Shown in pieces: positions 36,801 through 51,800 of a stretch of DNA of 64,000 bases (positions are counted from its first letter, which is position 1; each line of letters begins with the position of its first letter). The stretch comes from Symsagittifera roscoffensis (lineage: Eukaryota; Xenacoelomorpha; Acoela; Convolutidae): assembly GCF_963678635.1 (NCBI RefSeq), contig NC_087067.1, forward strand, positions 27,781,547 through 27,845,546, given 5' to 3'. The translations under genes and the position numbers were made by a program. The notes beneath the pieces are model-generated. The model worked only from the letters and a program-made list of their open reading frames with translations. It had not been told where the DNA came from and ran no database searches.

Positions 36801-39800
36801 TAGACAAAAATTGAAAAGATCCACATTTTTTTTGCTTTATTTTCCTATTCGTCCTTAATCAGTCTGGTCGGACCATTATGTGTTACTTGCTCTACAGTCG
36901 GCACAATTTTCTCCTCATGTCATTTGGAAAACAATGGTATTAAAAAAAGGAAGTAGGGGCACCGGTAGCTTACATTGTATGAAGCGAGAAGCATGAGTTC
37001 TTTGTGAAGCTCACAAACCATAAAGGTGGTTAAGTTTGGCTTCGAGGGTTTCTCTAGATATACTGTGTACGGTCTACCAATAAGGCCAAGAAACGATATA
37101 ATTCTGGTGTAGATCAAAAAGGTTTGGAACGCCAATTCTCGAACGAATTCGCTGTCGCCATCATCGGGATAACAGAACACCAATTTCTGCCACTGTAATG
37201 AGGTGTCGTTGCTGTCATAGCCTATATGGTGTCTTATAAAGTCAGCAATGTTGCTAATGTTGGAAAGACTTTCTTTCATTTTGAAAGCCTGTAGAGTGAA
37301 TTTGCAGTTTGGAGGTGCGTTTTAATAGGATTTCATAAAACAAATTCTAAAAAATATCTTAAAATATCAGTTATCGTTGGTATTTTGATAGTAAAGGTCC
37401 GCAAAATTTCATAACCTTGAGAAGCAAAATTATGCAGCCTATTCATGTTTTGTTGCTGGTGTTGATTATTTATGAACTTTCATGGTGTTTCCACTATTCC
37501 TTGTTTATTTTGTTTGGTCACTTTAGTTGACCTAATCTTTGTAGTTTGACCGAACTGATTGCGTATTTTACAATTAAGTGAACTCCTACCTATTTTGAGC
37601 AACCCTTTGATACGTATTCAGGGTCACATCAAATTTTTCTAATAGTTTGTCGAAGATGGTTTTATCAGATCAATTAAGCAAATTCCTGCTAGAACTGGTT
37701 TTTCTAGAATCTAGATAAGTACAAAATGATAGTGGTGTGATACGGCTCCTTCGAAAATATAGTTGCCCACCCATAGATGGATCCCTCAAGAAATATCTGG
37801 TCGTTAGGAAGTTCGGAAAGATAATTTATCTTTAGTTATTTGTATTTTGGCAATTTAAACCAAAATAGAAGGAATCATCGTTCATACTTGTTTTTTAGGG
37901 GCTCTTACTTGGGATCTTGTTAACTATCCCCCGCCACCCTACTGTACCTAGTAAAGAACTGCCATCACTATCATGAAGTAAAGCAACGATTAAGGATATA
38001 TGAATTGGTACTTTTTAATGAATTTCCTCCTATCCTCCCCTCTCCTCTTACTTGCACCCTTCGCTTAATGGCTGTGCTTTTTTGACGCTTTTTGCTTTGT
38101 GTTGTTTCAGTGATTGGCCCAGTGTTGCCGGACAACTTTTACGGGCGCAGCTGGGTTGAACTGAAGGAAGCGATAGACGCCATACACGACTCCAAACCCA
38201 CTAGTGTAAAGTAGGTGCACTTAACTTGATTAAATTATTTTGCTAATTGTCACAGCTAGTTTTGCTCAAAACTGACTCCCCAGATTTTTTTAAATGTTAT
38301 ATGAGATTGGTGACTTTTTTTGTCGGATACCGGCAATAGATTATACAGGCAATTGAATTGGGAAGTATGGCTCCATCATAATCAATCATGCATTTTGAGC
38401 GCAGAAATGTTCTTTAGGACCATGCCTCGCCGCCTGTTTAAGATTGAAAGATCAGCAAGGGTGTTGCAACCCCGGGTACTAGACTTTTTCCTCTAAGTAA
38501 CTTTGTTCACAGAATATTCAATTTCGTAGGAATAGTTATTTTCAAGACATGCTATTTTTCTTGAAAATTCAAATCAAACTATCTCAATTTCGGTAGTACA
38601 AAGGTGTAGTCCGTTTTGGGCAGTACACATTTTTTTCATGATTGTTTTTTCGGTTTCGTGTTTTTCTGATTTGTTTTCGTCGTTTCATAGTCCGTTGTTT
38701 AAATCGCATTTATATTATCTGGTACTGTTTTTAATCGGGTTACTTTGTAAAGACGGATTTTATTGTTCCGACTTTCGTAAGAAAGTAACGGAATACTTGT
38801 GCTCGGGGTGTTTTTTTTCTTCAGACAAATTTCGACTTTTTAACTAGCCATTTTTGACGGAATTTTTAAAAAATCATTCGAAAGCTATTGTTGTCCGGAG
38901 CTTAAATTTGAAACAATATTTTACCTGTGATCATTTTTCGTAAAGTTATGGGGGTTTAAAGATAGCCGTTTTGCCAACTTGGGACAATTAACGCGCGATG
39001 TATTTCGCGCTATTAACGCGTAAGCGAGATTTAATCCGTCTTAGAAATTGTTCCGAATTGGTTCAAGGAAGCTTATATGCCATAATTGGTTTGTTAATAG
39101 GAGCAAAATCTATCACTTTGTACTTAATATGACGTGTGGGGGGATGTTTTCAAAAAATTTCATTTTATTTTATTACATATTTTAATTTTTCATGTTATTA
39201 CTTCTCCATAGACCTTAAAAGGCAGTCGGAACATTCAAGGCTTCGCCCTGATACGATTAGTCTTGTTTTGATTTTAAATTTTAATAATATAATTGAAAGT
39301 TCTGTAATTTGTCGTTTTACCAATTATGATTTTGAATATTTTTAAAGGTTATTGTTTCGATCAAAAGGTTTCGGCTTACGTTTCATCGACTTATTGAACT
39401 TATATTGCGTAGTTGTGAGAACAGATGTGTCAATTTAGTATGAATCATAATACTGCTGATGCTCAATTCCGTGAAAGTTTCAATAAAATTACAATCTTAT
39501 AGGTAAGCTTGTAATTAGGTGGAGTAATTCTGGCAGTAATTAAGGGTCCATGAACGTAGTTCAGACTCTTACATAGGTCGCAATGATTTTTTAAAGTTTT
39601 TTTCAGGAAAAGTCTAAAAGGCTCAAATTTATTTTTTCGTTCTTTTTTTTGAATTTATTTGATTCTTTTGATTTGTTTTTAATTTCAGTGCATTTCTGTT
39701 GTTACGAAGGCAAACTCCACTATCGAGCAGCAAAAATCGACTTCTAATTTCAAAAATGGGTTTTAGATATCAGATTTCCCAGCGAAATAAAAAATTTATC

Positions 39801-42800
39801 TATTCATCCAGTTTTCTCAAATTGGGTTAATTTGATCAAAAAAGTGTATCTTAAATTGTTCTTAAATCCAGAGCTTTCAGGGCATCTTTTTTTGAAGTTT
39901 GAAAGTTTTGGCTTGACTTTTTTCCAACTGTATCTTGGCTATGTTTATTTTTCAAATAAAACTATTTTAATTTAGGTAGTTCTTAGGTTTAGTCCGTTTT
40001 CGGCAGTAAATATTTTTTCAAAATAAAGTTTTTCAAAAACATTGAACTTTTTTCGGATTCGTTGTTTTCGTCCTTGTTTTCGTCGGTGCGTTTTCTGGTT
40101 TTTTAAATGCCATTTTTATTACCTGGTTCAGAGGTTGTTTTGACTTACTTTCCAAAGTTTGGGTTTTGCTTTGATTGAAATAGTTTTTGTAATAATTGAA
40201 AGTTCTGTAATTTATAAATTTACTAAGTCTGATTTTGAATAATTTTATTTATTTTTTTGTTTTTTTTTGACAAAACGGTTTTGGCTTTTATTATATCCGC
40301 TTAGTCGTATTATGTTGCGTAGTTTCGAGGCTGCAATGTTGTTTTTCTATCGCAAGTGTTGGGTAGCTCGGCTTCTCTCTATACAGTTTTGATCGATGAA
40401 AGATATTATTTCAAACTCTCCGGGATGCAGCACAAAATAGTTTTTCAAAAAGTTTTTAAATTAGTATGGTTCAAACCGTCTAGGCTGCTTTAGCAGGAAC
40501 CGAATGCACTTGTGCACCGTCATTTGTTGTTTTTTTAAGCCTGGAGACGTTGTATGACCGCGTGAATGACATCTGCACACATAATCTGTCGGCCAGACTG
40601 TATGATGACCTGAGACTGGTGTGTCATCAGAGAGTGTCCCACACTGCCAAACAGCTCTGTGACCAGCTGTCACTTCATATGGACCAGTTCCTCACACAGG
40701 TGGCTTACTTAATTTTTTTTTTCGATGAAATGCATTTTATAGGGGCGATTGTATGTATAGGGGGATAGTTTTTTCGCAATGGAGAAAATGTTCAGGCTTA
40801 CTGGTCTTTTTAAAAGGGCTGACATTTTGAGTATCTAAAGATCCCGCTATCTGTTTTCTTGATTCAGAAGTTGATGAATAAAGATCTAAAAATGTATGCA
40901 ATTTTTTTAGAAATGTTTTCCTTACCAAAATCTCTAAATAGAAGTTCTGGTTACTGAAGAACAATTTGTTGGTGATATATTGCAATAGGTGGCAGATCCA
41001 ACTGATCTATCTTAGCTGCGCAAAAAAATTGGTTTCCAACGGGATTCAATTCGGGGTATAGGGATTTTGTGTCAGTTGATTCGGCCACTGTAGCAATCAG
41101 TTTGAGCTGTTCAAAGAGAATAGTTTAAGATTTAATATCATTACCAAGAACTTCATTTCAACAGCAGTTGATTCATGTATTTGTGACTCAAAAAATACTG
41201 TTATAAGAATTCTGAGTTGATTGAGAAATTATCCATTTTAGCCTTTTTGCAGCCTGGTTAGTATCGTGTTCACCCATGGACTGATCTAGGATTTGCTGGA
41301 AGGGGGAGGCGGATTTAAAAAAAAAAATTAACATTTTTCAGGTCGACCAAATTGATTTTCTGAGCTCTCCTTAGTCATCTCCTAAATCCTAAATTTTCTG
41401 CGCCTTAAGCAAATTGTTGAAAAAACGGCCAAAAAAGGCATTTCTAAACACTCTTGGAAAATGTTGCCAAAAAATTGCATTCCCCCCCCCCCCCCCCTCA
41501 AAAAATAACTATTACATTATGGCGCCAAAAGCGCCTTCAGAAAAATTTTAGGGTCCGTCAGCCAAAAATGGATATCTCAAGTTAGTATAAAGGGGATACC
41601 CTTTGGGTCGGCAGGGGGTCGAATTTCTGAATACGCTGCTGTGTTTACTACTGTTGACCTGCCGGTTAACCTACCACCTATTGTAATATATCCGCAATTT
41701 GGAAACTGTTTGCAGGAAAATAATCGAAAAGTGATAAAGCACGCGGTTCCGTAATCATTACACTAGCAAGCGTAGTGTATTAATATGAATCTACTTTTTT
41801 CCAACTTAACTCGCAAATAAAATGTTTTTTTGGTGGCTTTTTTCTATAATCACGATCTTTTGTTTTCATAGCATGTTCTCTGCTTTATTTGTGGCTAGTA
41901 ATTGCCGATTGTTAATTGTGGCTGAGAGGGAAGGACGTGAGAATCCAAAACTCGAGGTCGCAGGTTGGAATCCGACACATTGCGAAAGTTCTACTAATTC
42001 GAGGCTTTTTTATACTTTTTCCCATTTCAATTCATAGGGCTGTTTTTTTTTGTCGTTTTCTCGCTAGTGTAAAAGCTCGGCCTCTGCGTATAGAATTGCA
42101 ATGTAAAAATTTAAAAATTAACCATTATAACTAATCAATCCGATGAATAATGTCATTTAAATCCCGCATTATGGGCAGTTATTTCAGACGTCTTTTTTTG
42201 GAAAGGTAGTATTTTTTGACTTTTTAGAACCCCTTTTTTATGCTGGTTACTGTCAAGTTCATCGTTGCATTACAATACTTTTTGTCTTGTGTTTTATAGG
42301 TGGGCACAGCGTGGGAGCTTCACTGTCAACACATGGTCATGATTAGAAGCATCTTTCTGGTCATAGACAGGAAGTACACATTACATACTGCAGGAGTGAA
42401 CTCCATCTGGTGAGCAAAGACTGCGCCTATAATAATAAAATAATAATAAATATTATCAATTCAGTTCAATGTAAAGACATCGACTTTCTTTTACTTCGCT
42501 GAACTTTCAGTCAAACTGAAAAATAATTTCTACTGCAATAGTGGTACCACGTGAAAGTTCTAGGAGCCTAAATAAAACGGCCTTGAGGCACAAAAAAGAG
42601 CTTCGCTTAACCAAATAACTACGGAAAAAAAATTAGCAGCCGGCGCTTCTTAAACGAGCTCAAAAATAGTTGACTGATTTTTTGGATTTCGTAAAAACAA
42701 AGTTTTGGAGTCATGTCAATGAATGTTATGTAGACGTGTATGTATAGCTTGCGATGAATTTTTTTCGGGATTTTTAAATTGTTTTTGACCATTTTAAATT

Positions 42801-45800
42801 TTTTTTTTATTGTAGAAGCATAACAATTTTTGCGTTATGTTCACGTGTGTAGGGAGATTGGACTGGAGCTGTTCAGACAGTGCGTACTGTGTGACAATGG
42901 CAAGGCCATTTGTGTGAGGACAGTGGATGGTATTTTAGAGTTATTACAGAAGGAAAGAAACGGAGAACTTGTCAACTCCTCCCTCATCAAGTGCCTCCTC
43001 CGAATGCTATCAGACTTGCATGTAAGCTAAGCGAATCCCTCATGCGGGAATAGGTTGCCAACCAATCAGAGCTCAGTATATACACTACCGAGCGTAGTGC
43101 AACAGTACGAATATTCTTGTTTTCCAACGTAAGTCGCAAATATTGGCGCCATTTTTGGGGCACCTTTGCGGTATTTGGTAGCATGTGCTTTATATTAACA
43201 TAATTAATAAGTTAACACAGTTGAAGCCTTTTTGATTCATCAAATGAGCCGAAAAATTCTATTTGTTTCAAACAACAGTGCAATAATCAAAATTCCATTT
43301 CAGAAATTTTCCTACTCAATATATCTGGCATTTTTTTTAAATGCATAAGTTATTCATAATTTGGCTCCATACTCTCCAATTTATTTTATGCAAAGTTAGT
43401 GTGGACGCTTATTAATTGGAATATGCATGTCCGTGATTCGAATTTGGCCAGGGCCTGTTTTTTTGTGAACGGACAATTTCAATTTTCATTTTATCAAAAA
43501 TCTTAGTCAGAATTTTGTTTGTCTGCTTTTTTATCGGCTTAGTTGCTACAGCACGGCATTTTGTTGATTTCAGCCTTTTTTTTTACTAGAAATAAAAATC
43601 TCATTGTATTTTGCTATAGCGTTCCACGAAAATTCTTTTGATATTTTAGAAATTGTTTCATATCTTTTCATTTGCAACATTTGGTGGCTTTTGTTTCTAA
43701 AGGGTTTCATTGTTTTTACAGACGAAAGCAACAATTAGTGCCTTCATTTAAATTTCTTGAAATATTGATTCTTTCTGACTGCAACAATTAGAAAAAAATT
43801 TATATATTTGTTTTCCACTACTTCGTCGTAAAAGAAAGAAGGTTTCGATTTTTTTCCTTCTAAAAAGTTGTTCTCGCGTGGTTTCTGTTTGTTCAGTTTT
43901 TATGAATCAATAAGATTAGAAAATGATTAGATTGGCCTAAATTTTTATTTTATTTTCCGCCATAATTCTGGTACAATTTTGTATCGTAAGTGGTGGAAAA
44001 GCACTGCTTCGTGTCTGTGTTCAATATTCAATTGAAATCACCTATCTAATAACACTAGTCTAATTGCCTCTTTGGTTAAGATTAGCAATCAAATCGAACC
44101 TACTTGTTTTTTTTTTCAGTTAAAACAACTTGTCAACAGAATTATTGAATCATTTCTTATATTTGTTTATGGAATCATTGAATCATTTCTAATATTTACT
44201 CAGCATAGCTTGTGTGATAGTATGAACTCGCTTTTTTCCAACCTATGTCGCCAATATTGTTGCGACAAAATGTGTTCATTTTGAAAGTGTTCATTTTGAT
44301 CAATAACCAGCTATTAGTTCCAGTCGATGCTAAGGATATGACACAGACTATTATATTACAAATAGCGCTTAGCTTCAAGGTATGATGGATCTGTAGCGTA
44401 GAGGTAGGGAAAAAGACCCACAACAAAATAAAAGGGTTCGAACCTGGGTAGGGTTGGATGTTTTCAATGAACTTTTTCGTATACTAGCTAAAATGCGTCC
44501 GCTCTATAAATTGAGGCATGTTGGTAAATTTTTTTTTCAAATTGACTGGTTTTGCTAAAGCGTCATAATTGGCTTGCATCACTTGGCAATTATGTAAACT
44601 CAAAATTGGTGTGCGTCACTCAAGATTCTTTGAAGACTCGAAGTTTTACTCATTCAGTTTTTCCCAGTAGCGTTATCGGTCATATTTTTGCTTGTGTATG
44701 CGAAGAGCAACTTCGCCTCTGTGTTATTTATATATTCAAATTCCATATTTTCTTTGGCACAATTGGCTTGGAGGTAACGTGAATGCTTGGGTAAATAGAG
44801 GTCCGGCCACGACCGTTATATTTTGCAAACCCAGTAAAGTTTTTGTTCAAAAAATGTCTGCCTACTGTTTGTCTGTTTTTTTTTGTTGTTGAATTTGTTG
44901 CCACTGCGCGGAAAAGTCAGTCATTTCGATTTATTACTGTTATGTGTTTCAATTATATTTTTGATTAAAAAGCGTTTTTTGGCACACAACACACTCTTCG
45001 GCACGCTACACATAAAAATCCGTGAATAATTTTAAGTTCTTTTTGTGTAATTCGGCAGTAGGACAGAATCTAATCAGGAAACTGCGGTAAAGTTCCAGTT
45101 TTTATTAAGAGTAAAAGTCGATGAACGTAGTGCTAACTCTGATATAGGTCATGATGATTTTTTTCAGGAATTATTCAAATTTGTTCAGGCGTAAATACTT
45201 TTTCGCTGTTTGACTTTTGATTTTTTTTAATTTCAATTCATTTTCTGTGTTAAAAGGAAGTCAAAATCTATTATCGAACAGCAAAAGTGCAAATCTTACA
45301 AAAAATATGAGTTTGACCGCGTTTGAGTTTCGAAAGTAGAATTTAATTGTCAGATTTTCCAGCAAAAATAAAAAATTTTACTTATTGGTACAGTTTTCTC
45401 ATTGGGTTAGTTTCATCAAAAGAGTGTCAATCATAAATTGTTCTTGTAATTCAAAGAGCTTCAAGGCCATCTATTTTTTTTCTTCGAAATGCGAAAGTTG
45501 AAATTTTTAGAAAAGTATTTTTTGTTTACTTGCGTTCATTGACTCTTTTGGCGGCTATTCTCATGAGCGAAAGACTCATAGGAGAAGGACCGAAAATTCA
45601 TTTATTGAAACGATACAGTTGCCGCTCAATGACAAGGAATTAAATGAATTAATAATTTGCTTCTCTTATAACGAAATCCGTAAAATATAAAATATGTTAC
45701 AATTCGCCGGCGGTCAGTCCCCGAAAAAAGTTTACTTTCTTTGAGGCTTTCACGCTTTCTTTCCAAATTTTGAATACTGAAGTCTGATTGGCTGATTTAT

Positions 45801-48800
45801 ATTTTCGCCCATTTGGTCCTTTGCATATGAGGGATTCCACCCTCTTTTCCAGCTGTGTTCGCTATGTTTCTGATTTGAAGTGTTTGCGTGTTCATGTTGT
45901 TTTCGTTTAGGTGTACAGCAGCATGTTTGAGAAACGATTTGTGGATGCGACTGAGCATTTGTACAGGACAGAGGCACTCCATCTTATATCCACCCTAGAC
46001 ATAACAGAGTACCTCAAGTCAGTGCACGGCTAGATTGTTACACGCTGCAGCTACCCCTTTTCGTTAAATGACGGCCAATCAATATAATTCAGAAGCTTTT
46101 TCAGGGAAACATAGACGGGTTACTTAATAATCTGAATCAGCACGTAATGTCAATGAACTATAGTGGAAGATGAAAATATTGAGAAAAGATGTTGATTAAG
46201 AATTAACTAGTAGGCTTCAAGTAAAATATATGGTTGTCTTGCGAGTGTTGCAAAAATCAAATCAATTCGTGCCACCCCTCAATTTTCAAAAATCGTTGAT
46301 CCACCCCCCAAATATTGTGGATTGTTAGTTGAAACATTTTGATTGCAATACGTTTGTCTTCTCTAGAAAACAATGGCAGACGATGTTAAAGAAATAACTT
46401 TCGATAGAAGTAAGGAAATAGCCGTATAGTTGATAAAATTTTGAACCAAATTGAACTTAATCTAAAGAAATTGATCAACCTAAGTCTTTGAAAAATCTAT
46501 TGGTAGTGACGTGAGGTTGTTTCTGTAACCAAAAAAACTTTAGGTTGTTTTTATATCCTGTTATAAGAGCAATCGATGTCATCATAGCTCTTTTTTGAAA
46601 CTAAACCGTTGGATATTAGATATGTTATTTAATGTAAGGAGGTTCTCATCTTTTTTCTTCTGTATTTCGTGCAACCTGGTTTTAGACGTGCTTCAAAACG
46701 TCTACAAGAGGAAGAAGAGAGAGCATCCAGGTACCTGGACCATTCGACTCGTAAACCACTCATAAGGACAGTAGAGAAACAGCTTCTGGAAGCACACGTC
46801 GACGAAATACTGGCCAAAGGTAAATACAGATGCTTTTGAAGCCGAAACTCTCTCAGACAATTTGAGTGTGACAATTTGAACATGAAAAAAACTAGTCTGA
46901 AAAGAATTTTTTGTTCTTGAAGCGTAAAAGAATAAATGATTGTCATTTCCATAGGTCGTGATGGTTTTTTTTCAGGAAAAGTCTTGAAAAGTGTTCACGC
47001 TCAAATTGATTTATCGCGGTTTGACTTGTGATTTCTTTTCAAGTTCAGCTCATTCCTTTTGTTAAAAGGAAGGCAAACTCGACTATCGAACCGCAATGAA
47101 AAACGTGAACGTCCTCTTGTTTCAAAAATGAACTTTGTCCTTAATTCCCAGCGGAGAAAAAAATACCTATTGATCCAGTTTTCTCTAAAATTTAATAAAG
47201 TACCAATCATAAATAATTTTTTTTGTGAATTTTTAAGAGTTGTATTTGGATGAAGTTGTTATACATTTGCACATGGTGACGTACCGGAAAGATTCCAAGT
47301 TAATTCTAGTTGGCGATAAATGATATTTATTGGCTTGACTTCTTAAGAGAGGTTTCATATTTTATTGATGGATTGTGATGAAATTGAAATGGATCGGGAT
47401 TTTAGGGATCAATCTTCTAGCATGCTCCACACTAAACTGCAAACTTAATGGGTGGGGGTTATCTTGGTTTTATGTTGGAAATTTTTGCCTATCACAGTAT
47501 TTTACCCGCAGTGCTGAAAGCGGCTTTACTTCAAAATATTGATGATGGATGATCTATGCATTGGGAAGATTTTAACTTTTGATGACATGTGCTTAGGTTT
47601 CTCGACACTACTCGCGGAAGGAAGATTGGAGCAATTGAGACTCCTGTTCGACCTATTTCAGAGAGCAAAGGCTCTTCAACAGATTAAGTCTGCCTTCTCA
47701 GAATACATTAAAGTTAGTCGTTCATATTTCTTCATCTGATTTGAATTAAGGCAGTACTTCTCAACTACAAGAAATAGTTTCAACATAATTTTTTTAATCA
47801 AATTGAATCAATGTTTTTAATGGTACTACGCTAAAAACCAGATAAGTTACATTTAATTTGTTCCTTTGTTTTTTTTTCAAAATTTCCGGCGTTTTGTTGA
47901 TTTTAGTTAAGTTGTGAAGATTTGAATTCCAAATGAAAACTTTTTCTGGTACAAAAAGATGAATAAAACCCAAAACACTATTTACACGAGCAAAGGTGAA
48001 GATTTGAATTCCAAATGAAAACTTTTTCTGGTACAAAAAGATGAAAGAAAACCCAAAACACTATTTACACGAGCAAAGCTTGTGTGATATTGCGAACTCG
48101 TTTTTTTTCCAACCTAAGTCGCAAATATTAGTGCTCTTTTTGAAAAAGCTTTTTTATTGCAGTATATGCATAAGATCAATAACCAGCGATTAAGTACAGG
48201 AAATGCTATATTAACACACACTATTATATAACAAATAGCACTTAGCTTCAAGGTATCATGGATCTGTAGCGTAGAGGTAGGGAAGGAGACCAGCAGCAAA
48301 ATAAGAGGGTTCGAACCTCAGCAGGGTCGCATGTTTTAATGAACTTTTTCGTATAATAGTTAAAATGCGTCCGCTCTATGAATTGAGTCACGTTGTTTGG
48401 TTTTTTTTTTCAAATTGACTGGTACTGCTAATGTGTCATAATTGGATTGCATCACTTAGCAATTATGTAAACTAATAATTGGCATGCGTCACTCAAGAAA
48501 TTTTGTCGACTCAAAGTTTTACTCATTCAGTTTTTCCTAGTAGTTTTATCGGTCATATTTTTGCTTGTGTGTGCAAGTGTATATGTTTTCTGTTAGGATA
48601 ATTCGTAAATTTGTTGAGGCTCAAATTTGGTTATTCGCGGTTTGACTTTTGATTTCTTTTCAAGTTCATTTCGTTTTCTTTGGTAAAAGGAAGGCAAACT
48701 CTACTATCGAAATACAAAAGTGTACAGGTCGAAACATTTTAACTTACAGATTTCCTAGCGGAACAAAATATTTTACCCATTGACCCAGTTTTCTCAAATT

Positions 48801-51800
48801 TGATTTAATCAAAAAAGTGTCAATCATAAATTGGTCTAGAAATTCAAAGAGCTCTAAGAGCTTGGAATTAGGAAGTTGAGAGTTTCTGTTCATTGGGGTT
48901 CCTTGACTCTTTTCCTACTGTCTTTTGGCTATGTTCTAATTGATGCCGAGTTGTAAAATATAATTTGAACGAAGTTATCTAACCTAAAGCTCGTGGTTCT
49001 ACACATGCGAAGTGTAGTGTGATAATACAAGGCAACCCTTTTTCAACCTAAGTCGCAAATTTTAAAGCGTTAATTTTAAAGAGTTAATTTTGGTGGTACT
49101 TCTGCAGTCAGCTGCTACGACAGTTTAATAGAATGTACTTTGACATTCAGTTTATTTGTTTTTTTTAGAACAATAGTCAAATTCAGAAGTTTTTCAGCTC
49201 AATTTGTTTTGGCATGTTTTCGAAATGCATAATTTTTGCACAATTTTGCTTCAGTATTTCCAATCAAGTACATTCAAAGTTCGTGTGGTTGCCTTTAATT
49301 CATTGTATTACAAATCATTACATGCATAATTTGTGTTTTTGTGCATTTTGAAGCTTCCTTTTGCCGCATACTATCTTTTCTATAAGCTTCTGTGGCACAA
49401 TAGTGTAGGGCAGTCAAAAGGAAAACTCGAATGCCCGATTACTAAGGTTCATTTCCCGTAGAGTTCATTTGCTTTCCAAAATTCATTACTGTTCATCTTC
49501 CTATTCTTTGATCCTTCTTAAGCTACTTCTTGGCGTTTTTTCGCTGGTGTTTATATAATTTTGGTCTTGATGTTCGAAGGGTTGCCAGCTACTTTCTTTT
49601 TTAGACATTAGTTTCTTGTGTTCTCTTTGAGTTCTCTGCTGTACCTAGATCGGGGTTTGATTATAGTGATATGCTTTTTTCAGTAAGGAACATCTTTTTT
49701 AAGTCATTTTTTCAAATGATCAATTTACCTGCAAAAACTATATTATTGATTTGTTCGTCAATTGGCTTGTTTTTAGTTTCTGTTCAAATCGCTGATCATA
49801 ATGATGTAAATTAATTTGTCGGACATGTGTCGTAAAGAGGTTGAGAGGGTTTTTCTTGTCAATTTTTGTAGTGAGCGACGGATGTTTTTGACCTTCGCGA
49901 TTAGCTAGTGTTAATAAATCAGGTACAAGATTTTTCCTCAAGAACATCGATCAGAAACACCCCCACCACAGTACAGTCAGCAGAGACTGCTCGCTAATGC
50001 TGTAATGAATGTGCTGCTAGTCAATCTTTTCTTTCTTAAGAAGCGTAATTTGTGGCGTGAATCTTTTTAGCTTGCTATAGCAAGGGTTCTTGTAATCGGG
50101 AACAAGAACAACTTTTTTTGTTAGATGTTAATTTGTTTTTTTTTATGAACCCTAATAACTTTGAGGCTACTTCTCACTTGGTTTAGTGGTATAGCGCGTG
50201 CCTTTGGGTTCCCTAGTCTTGGGAGTGGGTCCCGAAGTGACCTTGTTTTTTTTCAATGCGTGGAATTTGAAATTTTTGTCTGGTTATTTTGTATTGTCTC
50301 ACCTTCCAAAGCATGGACAGTTTTGAGATTTAAGAAATTACTAAGAGTAATGACCATAGTGAAGACTTTTATATAGGTCTTGGTAACTCCATATGTGCAA
50401 CTAATCTCTAATAACTACAGATGTGCATTCATACACATTAATGCATTAATGAATGCACTTAGGTATATATGCACTTTTTGAGCTCAATTGAAATTCATCT
50501 GCTGAAAGTGACGTAAAAAGAAATGTGGAAATGGCGCAAAAACGTGAACAATTTCTAGTTTCGAATGTGGAATTTAATTTTTAGATTTCCAGCGGAATAA
50601 AACGTTATCTATTGATCCAGTTTTCTCAAGTTGGGTTAATGTTATTAAAAGAAGAGCCAATCGTATTTTGTTCTAGAAATTCGAAGAGCTTTAAAGGCAT
50701 CTATTTGTTTTCTGTGAAAATCGAAACTTTCTGTGAAAATCGAGATTTTTTCAACAAAGTCTGTTTTTTTTTCTGTTTACTTGCGATCATTACTCTTTTC
50801 CAACTGTCAGTTGAAAAGCGTTTTGTTATTTGTAATTTTGTTTACTGATTTTATGATTTGTTTTGTGTTTTTCAGCTTAAATAGTTTCGGCGTATGCATT
50901 TGTTTATTTCAGAAGTGGTGGGGCTTTTCAAGTTTTTGTAGCTCAATTTTCGGGCGGCTACCCAAGTTTTTTCAGCTCAGTTACTACTCAATAGTTGTTT
51001 CTGAATGCTTATTCAATGCTGATTATTTTGTTTCGTGACATTTTCCCTCAAATTAAACATCATTTGAGACAAAAGTATGAAATTTTTGTAGACTTAGTTT
51101 TTTTATAACTTTTTTGAACATTAGTTTTCGACTTAGTGGCTTCCGTCTATTTTTCTATCCACTAGCTTGCAATGCTATTAGTGTGTAGCGCAGGTTTTCT
51201 GTTTCGCCTGTGTTAAGCGAGTATTTTGCCATTTGCTAATTATTCCATCTTAACTATTATTAAAATGTTTTTTTTTCATTGATTTAGCAGGTCAAGATAA
51301 TCGATTTTGTTAACAACTTGGCATGAATTACGAAGCTGTTGCTATATTTTACTGTTGTAATTTGTTTCAGTTGACAGGGTCGAACATAGTGATGAATGTG
51401 AACAATGATGAGCAGATGGTGTCTGAATTACTGTCTCTCAAGGAAAAAACAGACTCAATTGCTACCACTTGTTTTGCAGGTCTCGACATGTACACGCTTG
51501 CAATAAGGTACTAAAAATTAGTCGAATAAAATGTTTTAGTTATTGCCTTAGAGTCATTATATGAGGTTGCTTGTTCGAGGTCCTCTAGGATCAGTGCTTC
51601 TTGCTTAAATTGCAAACTGAAAAAAATACTGCATGTACGTTGTGATGAATGTAACAGCTTTGGTTCTTTGTAAAGACCTGAAAAGTCCGTATTTTATTTT
51701 TCGTTATATTTTGAGCAAGGGAAGCCTAGGGACGCCTGAAAAAATATACATTAGGCGTGTTGCACTTTGAATTAAAGCTCCAGTCAAAACGATCTATGTA

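Larger units (their letters stand above)
40700..42299 (+). other. CUL4 intron 3, repeat-rich
   Basis: Contains an inverted MITE at 41275-41645 and a SINE S1 copy at 41765-42080; otherwise no supported coding sequence. Confidence 0.5.

Noticed and set aside
47914-48078. CRISPR-like or satellite array
   Set aside because: Only two adjacent 82-bp copies without spacers: a simple tandem duplication.
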